Assembly (NCBI GenBank): GCA_043800975.1
Contig: JAZDMK010000276.1
Span: 1-9,846 of the forward strand
Direction: 5' to 3'
DNA: 9,846 bases
From: JAZDMK01 sp043800975
Lineage (GTDB): Bacteria > Bacteroidota > Bacteroidia > Bacteroidales > JAHJDW01
Made by a program: the position numbers and the translations under genes. Under the pieces are notes generated by a model. The model made no database searches, was not told the DNA's origin, and saw only the letters and a list, made by a program, of their open reading frames with translations. This document shows positions 5,649 to 9,846 of this stretch, piece after piece; position 1 is the first letter of the stretch, and every line of letters begins with the position of its first letter.

Positions 5649-6029
5649 ATGAAGCTGACAAAATATCAACTCATCAAAATCAATGTGGAAAGCTCCGGTC
5701 AAACCGTGAAGTTTTCCGCAGACACCGACAAGCTGTATGCAAAGGTGCAAGGTCTTTTTATCTCATTACCCAAAGATGAATCGCACTTCGGTTCTACCAT
5801 TGAACTGAGGATAGCAGATCAGGAGATTTTCCCCGATGGTTATGAAACAAAAATGCTGACTTGTAATCAATCCACCAGCCCTAACGAACGCTTTTTTCTT
5901 TTTGATAAAGACGAAAATGTTGATGCAGGTGGAAGCTATGTCGATGGCCGCTATACAGACGGAGGCTTTTCTACAGGGATTACTTTTCCATACACAGCAG
6001 TATTGTATCTCAAACTGAAAAATCACTAA
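5649..6029 (+). CDS. Small beta-rich protein, candidate jelly-roll capsid-type, 126 aa
   Basis: No family is recognised by name. The sequence is almost entirely beta-like: SSGQTVKFSAD (15-25), KLYAKVQGLFISLP (28-41), GSTIELRIADQEIFPDGYET (48-67), ERFFLFD (80-86), a Gly/Tyr-rich loop GGSYVDGRYTDGGFSTG (94-110) and a last strand FPYTAVLYLKLKN (113-125). The next gene product repeats this order with the same key positions (Gly-Leu/Met-Phe/Tyr, the acidic-hydrophobic strand ending in a Pro turn, PYT near the end), so the two look like paralogues; the C-domain of the preceding protein is similar but more distant. Repeated single beta-sandwich proteins in a membrane-rich viral cluster suggest capsid or vertex proteins. 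The start is supported by AAAGGAAAAAAAAGCC directly upstream. Confidence 0.72.
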   Translation: MKLTKYQLIKINVESSGQTVKFSADTDKLYAKVQGLFISLPKDESHFGSTIELRIADQEIFPDGYETKMLTCNQSTSPNERFFLFDKDENVDAGGSYVDGRYTDGGFSTGITFPYTAVLYLKLKNH

Positions 6030-6032
6030 GCC

Positions 6033-6440
6033 ATGAATGTAAGCAGAGGCAATAAGATCAGGCGCATTGTGTTTTCCGCGATTGTTACGGAAGCCGGACA
6101 AATTATTAAGATAAATAAAAAGCTGCCTTCCTATATTAAGCGTTGTACCGGAATGTATGTAACAATCAAAGGTTATTACAACACCTTCAATGAAGTCTTA
6201 CACGCCGGAGAACTGAGTTTATTGCTCAATGCAGGACAAGTACATCCGTTACATTTTCGTGTTGGATATAGCCGTATTCCGCTAATGCCGAAAAACACTT
6301 TTCTGGAAGCAGATGAAAACCTTATTGCCAACCAACCCGTCAGCGGCTATTACCGCGACATGGGTACTATGAGAAGTATTACTGATGCTTTTCTTCCCTA
6401 CACATTGAACATTTATCTCGAATGCAGAATCACTGAATAA
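6033..6440 (+). CDS. Small beta-rich protein, paralogue of the preceding one, 135 aa
   Basis: Hand alignment with the 126-residue neighbour: TEAGQIIKINKK (19-30) to ESSGQTVKFSAD; SYIKRCTGMYVTIKG (33-47) to LYAKVQGLFISLPKD; AGELSLLLNAGQVHPLHF (58-75) to GSTIELRIADQEIFPDGY; and LPYTLNIYLECR (121-132) to FPYTAVLYLKLK. This order of matches supports duplication and divergence. The N-terminus has extra basic residues (SRGNKIRR). The gene starts three bases after the previous stop and its AGCC-ATG context overlaps that stop, so it is co-translated. As with its partner, a capsid or vertex role is inference. Two related adjacent beta proteins that might form a heterodimer recall the two-coat-protein design of some membrane-containing tailless phages. 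Confidence 0.72.
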   Translation: MNVSRGNKIRRIVFSAIVTEAGQIIKINKKLPSYIKRCTGMYVTIKGYYNTFNEVLHAGELSLLLNAGQVHPLHFRVGYSRIPLMPKNTFLEADENLIANQPVSGYYRDMGTMRSITDAFLPYTLNIYLECRITE

Positions 6441-6441
6441 T

Positions 6442-6765
6442 ATGGATTGCCTTTTAGTTCAATACATGCGCCAACGTATGCGGGAGAAGGGATTTGCAAA
6501 ATATCACTTCGAGGCACAAAGTTTACAGACCCGTATCGATCAGTCAGAATACAGGATTCCGGCATACAACGAGTTTTATTATCTCGCATCGAAAGACCTT
6601 GCCAATGGAACAGTGATCCATTCCGATACGCACATTTTAAAAATTGACCAGCACTTTTCTGAATCCATTATCGGACAAGTGCAGGAGTTCAGCGGGCTTA
6701 TCATTATTGAAAACCCCGAACGCACTGCACAAAGAATTGATTTTATCAGAGTAACTCCAAAATAA
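6442..6765 (+). CDS. Uncharacterised small protein, 107 aa
   Basis: No family is recognised. It begins one base after the previous stop. Residues 6-20 are a basic amphipathic helix (VQYMRQRMREKGFAK); the rest looks beta-rich, with NEFYYLAS (43-50), GTVIHSDTHILKID (56-69) and EFSGLIIIENP (82-92) followed by QRIDFIRVTP (97-106). It does not carry the pattern shared by the two preceding genes clearly enough to call it a third copy. Position suggests a minor virion protein or a spike or vertex component. A separate ORF in another frame over its first half is a shadow. Confidence 0.65.
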   Translation: MDCLLVQYMRQRMREKGFAKYHFEAQSLQTRIDQSEYRIPAYNEFYYLASKDLANGTVIHSDTHILKIDQHFSESIIGQVQEFSGLIIIENPERTAQRIDFIRVTPK

Positions 6766-6776
6766 GGAAAACAGCC

Positions 6777-7619
6777 ATGACAGCTACCAGCATGACATAT
6801 TTTTTAAAAAGCCTTCATAAGAAAGCCGAGGTTGAACGAAGAAACGGAAAGGATGTATTCTTTACCATCACAGTTATTAATGCCGGAAATAGTCAAAGAG
6901 TACTTGACAAAGTAGCGCCCCATTCTCTAAAAACAGAAATCAACTTTTTGATGAAATCTCACAAACCGGAAATCATTAAAGTAGATATGCTGGATTCAGA
7001 AGGGAAATATATTGACGGATTAATTTGCGATTTAAAACCAACTGTTGTCAACGAACCTCCCGTGCAACCCGCCTTTCAGGGCTTTGGAGAAGCTGAACTG
7101 AATGCAATAGTTGATAAGAGATTTGAGGAAAAGAAAAAAGCTGTTGAGCATGATGAACTCATAAATCTTGTCAAAGAGCTGGAAGAAGAAAATGATGGAT
7201 TGCATAAAATGCTGGATGATCTGGAACAAAAAAATGATGATCTGGAAGAACAACTGGAAACGAAAACCAAAATAAAATATTATGTCGGGATGCTGGGCGA
7301 CATACTTGAAAGCTTTGGTATTCCAAAGGACAGAATCGGAAAGCCGATAGCTGAGTTAATGGGGATCAATGAAGGTGAAGGACAAAAAAAACTTACTGGA
7401 AAGAAAGAAGACAGCTCAGGCATAGTTGAAGAACCGACAAGCGAAGAAGAAAATAAAAGAGCAGAAATAATCGGATTGATTGCTGAATATTTAAATACGG
7501 TCAGCAGTCCATTGCTGAAACAGATTTTTACCATCTTCTCCGATATAGAAGAAAACAACAATGCAGCTTCTGAAATTATTAACTTTTTAAACGAAAGAAA
7601 GGAACTCCCCAATGCCTAA
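6777..7619 (+). CDS. Coiled-coil protein with N-terminal beta domain, 280 aa
   Basis: No family is recognised. Residues 1-95 look like a small alpha/beta domain (FFTITVINAGNSQRVLDKV, IIKVDMLDSEGKYIDGLICD). A Pro-rich hinge (94-98) leads into a helix with GFGEAELNAIVDKRFEEKKK (102-121) and a long coiled coil from about 126 to 163, rich in Leu, Glu and Asp with heptad-like Leu spacing (ELINLVKELEEENDGLHKML). A short conserved-looking segment YYVGMLGDILESFGIPKDRI (168-187) and an acidic C-terminal helical region follow. The design suits an oligomeric stalk, scaffold or assembly protein. It starts after AAGGAAAACAGCC and overlaps the next gene by eight bases. Confidence 0.7.
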   Translation: MTATSMTYFLKSLHKKAEVERRNGKDVFFTITVINAGNSQRVLDKVAPHSLKTEINFLMKSHKPEIIKVDMLDSEGKYIDGLICDLKPTVVNEPPVQPAFQGFGEAELNAIVDKRFEEKKKAVEHDELINLVKELEEENDGLHKMLDDLEQKNDDLEEQLETKTKIKYYVGMLGDILESFGIPKDRIGKPIAELMGINEGEGQKKLTGKKEDSSGIVEEPTSEEENKRAEIIGLIAEYLNTVSSPLLKQIFTIFSDIEENNNAASEIINFLNERKELPNA

Positions 7620-7800
7620 TTATGAATTCAAAGTAAAGATCGATGCAAATGATCCCGAAGAAGCGAAAGAAGTTCTTCAGGCTATGTTCGACATCATGAA
7701 AACAGCCAGACAAGAATTGTCCACTCACGATTTTATTATCATGGCAAAAAAGATTAAAGAAAAACCCAGCCTTATTAAAAAGGCAAATATGTTTCTCTGA
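7612..7800 (+). CDS. Small uncharacterised protein, 62 aa
   Basis: No family is recognised. The first half reads as strand-helix (NYEFKVKIDANDPEEAKEVL, residues 3-22, then AMFDIMKTARQEL) and the second half as helices ending KKIKEKPSLIKKANMFL. A Shine-Dalgarno-like AAAGGA (7598-7603) lies eight bases upstream of the ATG, inside the end of the previous gene. The stop overlaps the next start as TGATG. Tight coupling to the coiled-coil and SH3-like genes suggests a small partner or assembly factor of one of them. Confidence 0.65.
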   Translation: MPNYEFKVKIDANDPEEAKEVLQAMFDIMKTARQELSTHDFIIMAKKIKEKPSLIKKANMFL

Positions 7801-8849
7801 TGGCAAGGCTGAATAAAGAACGGGTAAAAGACTGGCTTGACCATCCGAAGCGCATCCTTGTGGGTGGGCTGGTGATTGGTATCGGAGGATTTCTTCTATA
7901 CAAGTTAGGCAAAAAGTTTTTAAACCGGAACAAAGAAAAGGAAGCGCAGAAACAAGCAGACGACAGCCCCGCAGTAAGACAGGCAATGGCGTTTCGTTCA
8001 GCATGTAATCCTTCGGGGATTTCTTGGATGCGATCTTTCGACATGACCAATGATGAAGCTGTATTCAGCACAGCCAAGCAGGTCACCAATCTTGACGATG
8101 TTATTAAAGCATACAGAAATCTGTATAGTTCCGATCTGTTGTCCGATCTGCAAAGTGATCTTGACACGGATGAATACCAGAAATTTCTTACGCTGGTCAG
8201 TTCAAATCCTAATAAACAAGGCGGTTCAGCACCTGTATCATTTGCAAAAAAGAATCAGATGGTTGTTGCCAAAAAAGAAATGTTTGTTCGCACCAGCCCC
8301 AATGCTTCATACCATGAGGCATGGTATGAAAAGAGCAGCGGAAACAACATTGCATATCAGGCAAAGCCCGGCGAGTTTTTGGGGTATGCAACAGGGCAAC
8401 AACATTTCGATGAAGAAAACAACGTCAAGTTTATTCAGGTCGCATATCTGATAAAAAAAGAAGATCTACCGGAATCTCTGAAAAAACATGCTGGAAAAAA
8501 GTTTTCGTTTTGGATTAGTGCAAGTGCCGACTATGTAGACATTTTCCCTGTTTACAAAAATATGTTTGACAGATATCCGAATACAAATGTTGCTGTTCGA
8601 TACAAAAAACCACCGGATTATTATGGCAGTACAGTGCAGGGTTTACCTCAGAAACTTGTGGTAAGTGTGAAGCAGACAGATGTGCTGAACAACCGCTATC
8701 AACCCTATTGCAAAGTTGGTAAAAATGTTTTGCTGGGTTTATTCTTGGGAACAGTTGACACTGAACTGGGGAAACTGGTAAAGTTTCGTACTGTGGATAA
8801 TACCGAACGATGGGCATTTTTGGAAACTATCAAGATTATTGAACACTGA
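7800..8849 (+). CDS. Membrane-anchored protein with annexin-like helical segment and two SH3-like domains, 349 aa
   Basis: A basic N-terminus and a single membrane segment at residues 19-35 (ILVGGLVIGIGGFLLYK) anchor the protein, with the rest presumably outside the cytoplasm or on one face of a virion membrane. Residues 59-135 resemble one annexin-type repeat: an AMAFRSA helix, a TNDEAVF loop-helix where annexins have GTDE, LDDVIKAYRNLYSSDLLSDL, then the closing helix DEYQKFLTLV. The usual GxGT calcium loop is not intact. Residues about 154-248 read as an SH3-like barrel (KKEMFVRTSP, AYQAKPGEFLGYATG, KFIQVAYLIK, FSFWISASADYVDI), and about 286-348 as a second one (LVVSVKQTDVLNN, VLLGLFLGTV, LVKFRT, RWAFLETIKI). 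Bacterial SH3-like domains often bind peptidoglycan. Lying just before a lytic transglycosylase, it may position that enzyme on the wall. Confidence 0.68.
   Translation: MARLNKERVKDWLDHPKRILVGGLVIGIGGFLLYKLGKKFLNRNKEKEAQKQADDSPAVRQAMAFRSACNPSGISWMRSFDMTNDEAVFSTAKQVTNLDDVIKAYRNLYSSDLLSDLQSDLDTDEYQKFLTLVSSNPNKQGGSAPVSFAKKNQMVVAKKEMFVRTSPNASYHEAWYEKSSGNNIAYQAKPGEFLGYATGQQHFDEENNVKFIQVAYLIKKEDLPESLKKHAGKKFSFWISASADYVDIFPVYKNMFDRYPNTNVAVRYKKPPDYYGSTVQGLPQKLVVSVKQTDVLNNRYQPYCKVGKNVLLGLFLGTVDTELGKLVKFRTVDNTERWAFLETIKIIEH
8306..8330. repeat. Perfect 11-bp inverted repeat with 3-base loop, intragenic
   Basis: TTCATACCATG (8306-8316) and its exact reverse complement CATGGTATGAA (8320-8330) flank the loop AGG, inside the gene for the SH3-like protein. 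It would form a tight hairpin in mRNA or single-stranded DNA. It may be a chance result or a regulatory or nicking-type structure. Confidence 0.55.
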
Positions 8850-8872
8850 AACGGAATGAGGGGAAAAATAAA

Positions 8873-9463
8873 ATGATACTTCAAGAGTACATACGATGCA
8901 ATAAAGGAGAAAACAAAGTAGCTTTTGTAGATAAGGTAAAGTTGATTTGCCAAAAGCTTCAGATCAATCCAAATTGGCTGATGGTTGTCATGTTCCATGA
9001 GAGCGGATTAAATGCACAGGCTGTAAATAAACAAAAAGGTGATTCTGCTGATCCTTACACAAGGGCTGCATCCAGAGCAACCGGTCTGATTCAGTTTATG
9101 CCCTCCACAGCAAGAGGAATGGGAACAACAACTCAGGCATTGTACAAAATGACCAGCCTGCAACAACTCGATTATGTGTATGCTTATTTCAGACCTTTTT
9201 CTGGGAAACTAAAGTCATACTATGATCTGTATATGGTTGCCTTCGCTCCCATTGCTATTGGAAGGCCGGATGATTTTGTAATTCAAACCAAAAGGCTTTC
9301 AGCTTCTGCTATTGCAAGAAGCAACCCTGCCCTTGATCTGAACAAAGATTTTAAGATCACTGTGGGTGAAGCGAAAAAAGTAATGTACAACATCATTCCC
9401 AAGCAATATCTGAATGATGTGCTCAGTGACAGTGAAAAAAAAAGTCCATCCTCGGATTGTTAG
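8873..9463 (+). CDS. Lytic transglycosylase (SLT/GH23 family), zero-frame product 196 aa
   Basis: The enzyme cleaves the MurNAc-GlcNAc bond of peptidoglycan, forming 1,6-anhydro-MurNAc; here it would open the wall for entry, exit or assembly of the element's particle. Seen: the catalytic Glu motif MFHESGLNA with E43, the second motif ATGLIQFMP (69-77), the helix QLDYVYAYFRPF (98-109) and YDLYMVAFAP (117-126), which replaces the usual AYNAG motif in the way seen in phage-type relatives. There is no N-terminal signal peptide, so export or virion location must come from elsewhere. In the zero frame the protein ends SPSSDC directly after a nine-A run; a -1 shift in the run adds a membrane anchor instead (see the next entries). 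The start follows GAGGGGAAAAATAAA, 23 bases after the previous stop. Confidence 0.88.
   Translation: MILQEYIRCNKGENKVAFVDKVKLICQKLQINPNWLMVVMFHESGLNAQAVNKQKGDSADPYTRAASRATGLIQFMPSTARGMGTTTQALYKMTSLQQLDYVYAYFRPFSGKLKSYYDLYMVAFAPIAIGRPDDFVIQTKRLSASAIARSNPALDLNKDFKITVGEAKKVMYNIIPKQYLNDVLSDSEKKSPSSDC
9435..9443 (+). promoter_or_regulatory. Nine-A slippery run, candidate -1 frameshift or transcriptional slippage site
   Basis: The zero-frame codons are GAA AAA AAA AGT (from 9434). The heptamer A AAA AAA at 9436-9442 permits tandem -1 slippage, after which reading continues AAG TCC ATC in the frame that encodes a membrane anchor. Insertion of one A by polymerase slippage gives the same product. A homopolymer sequencing error (true length ten A) is the simplest rival explanation. 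Confidence 0.5.
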
Positions 9464-9534
9464 CATTCATGGGACTTGGAATAGCAGGAATGTTCGTGTG
9501 GGATCATGTGAAAAGAAAAAAACAAAAGAAATGA
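9442..9534 (+). CDS. -1 frame extension of the transglycosylase: C-terminal membrane anchor
   Basis: In the -1 frame the sequence runs 30 codons from base 9442 to a TGA at 9532-9534. It encodes KSILGLLAFMGLGIAGMFVW followed by DHVKRKKQKK: a hydrophobic segment of about 18 residues and a strongly basic end, a textbook membrane anchor. Fused after residue 190 it gives a 220-residue transglycosylase held in a membrane by its C-terminus. The gap to the next gene is then only 13 bases, as tight as elsewhere in the cluster. Read separately, the only ATG in this frame (9469) would start in the middle of the hydrophobic segment and give 21 residues, which makes an independent gene less likely. Either frameshifting, a broken gene or a sequencing error explains it. 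Confidence 0.55.
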   Translation, partial: KSILGLLAFMGLGIAGMFVWDHVKRKKQKK

Positions 9535-9547
9535 AAGGAAGATAAAA

Positions 9548-9846
9548 ATGGCAGATCAGGAATATAATGAGATTGTAGTAGGCTTTATCAGGAAGCGGGA
9601 CGGGCAGTTGATAACTGTTAAGCTAATGGAGCTTTTCAAGCAAGTGTTAAAAGCAGATTTTTTAAATAATGAGGTTACTCTAAACGGTGAAGTCTGTTTA
9701 CTGGACTCTTTCAGAAAAGTAGTTATTCAAAACACTTTGGGGTTACGATTTATTTTCGAAGGTGGTACTGGATCAATCAAAGTCAATGGCGTTGAATACT
9801 CCACTGATTGCTCAGTAATGTGTAAAGCAGATGATACTGCCAGTAT
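9548..9846 (+). CDS. Uncharacterised protein, 5' part, runs off the window (at least 99 aa)
   Basis: The ATG at 9548 follows AAAGGAAGATAAAA, a good ribosome-loading site, and the frame is open to the window end. The N-terminal part contains an amphipathic helix (VKLMELFKQVLKADFL, about residues 25-40). The remainder is beta-like: NEVTLNGEVCLLDSF (42-56), FRKVVIQNTLG, LRFIFEGGTGSIKVNGVEY and a Cys pair in STDCSVMC (86-93). No signal peptide, membrane segment or known motif is seen. It continues the cluster and is most likely another structural or host-contact component, which is inference from position only. Confidence 0.65.
   Translation, partial: MADQEYNEIVVGFIRKRDGQLITVKLMELFKQVLKADFLNNEVTLNGEVCLLDSFRKVVIQNTLGLRFIFEGGTGSIKVNGVEYSTDCSVMCKADDTAS

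Larger units (their letters stand above)
1..9846. mobile_element. Part of an integrated element, probably a prophage of a Bacteroidota host
   Basis: The window runs from an integrase through a small regulator and a cargo-like gene into a long one-directional cluster of membrane, beta-rich and cell-wall-lytic proteins. Integrase plus regulator plus a tightly packed structural or lysis-like cluster is prophage organisation. No large terminase, portal, tape measure, sheath or baseplate protein could be recognised, so if it is a prophage it is more likely tailless than tailed. Neither end was found: the integrase is cut at the left edge and the last gene at the right edge, and no attachment-site repeat could be identified. 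A non-viral integrative element that builds a surface structure remains an alternative. Confidence 0.6.

Noticed and set aside
6447..6647. 66-residue plus-strand frame inside the 107-residue gene
   Set aside because: It starts five bases later in another frame, has no leader of its own, and the 107-residue frame abuts the previous stop and reaches the next gene.
9469..9534. Independent 21-residue gene starting at the ATG at 9469
   Set aside because: It would begin within the hydrophobic segment and lacks a ribosome binding site; the fused reading through the A run gives a complete membrane anchor.
1627..9846. Tailed-phage or contractile injection system cluster
   Set aside because: No sheath, tube, baseplate, tape measure, portal or terminase-like sequence was recognised; the beta proteins are too small and the membrane content too high.
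1..9846. CRISPR arrays, tRNA or rRNA genes, insertion sequences
   Set aside because: No regularly spaced repeats, cloverleaf-type structures, rRNA-like sequence or transposase motifs were seen.

Overview
The window looks like one end of an integrated mobile element, most likely a prophage, in a member of the Bacteroidota. Four things point there. The tyrosine recombinase at the left edge has the Bacteroidota integrase style. One TAnnTTTG match (the -7 element of the Bacteroidota primary sigma factor) lies ahead of the regulator gene. Most genes start after A-rich leaders rather than Shine-Dalgarno sites. The gene content is viral or element-like, with no housekeeping genes. No rRNA, tRNA or CRISPR array was seen.

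Layout. 1-500: C-terminal part of an integrase, cut by the window edge, followed by a strong bidirectional hairpin terminator (508-536). 541-797: a promoter-like element, an unusually good Shine-Dalgarno site and a 56-residue helix-turn-helix protein. 794-1429 (minus strand): a caspase-like cysteine peptidase homologue with a visible His/Cys pair. It converges on the HTH gene with overlapping stop codons and looks like cargo, possibly defensive. 1430-1626: a divergent spacer that may hold a small membrane ORF on the minus strand. 1627-9846: a long co-directional plus-strand cluster with several overlapping stop/start junctions (ATGA, ATGA, 8 nt, TGATG).

The plus cluster encodes, in order: a small membrane protein; a membrane-anchored LEA14-like beta protein; a 619-residue transglutaminase-like protease fused to a Lys-rich linker and two hydrophobic segments; a small membrane protein; a 240-residue protein with a beta-rich C-terminus; two small beta proteins that appear related to it and to each other; a 107-residue protein; a coiled-coil protein; a 62-residue protein; an anchored protein with an annexin-like helical segment and two SH3-like domains; a lytic transglycosylase; and a partial beta-rich protein.

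Interpretation. There are many small membrane proteins, several related beta-sandwich-like proteins and a cell-wall penetration module (transglycosylase plus SH3-like proteins). No terminase, portal, tape measure, sheath or baseplate gene is recognisable. This would fit the virion module of a tailless, possibly membrane-containing prophage. That is inference: no packaging ATPase or proven capsid gene is in the window, and the element continues past both edges.

The sharpest sequence-level observation is a nine-A run at the end of the transglycosylase gene. A -1 shift there replaces a six-residue tail with a 30-residue tail containing a clear membrane anchor. Other structure not explained by coding includes a long interrupted hairpin after the 240-residue gene, a hairpin over the stop codon before it, a perfect 22-bp palindrome and a 25-nt inverted repeat inside genes, and a shared AGCC-ATG start context in four adjacent genes.
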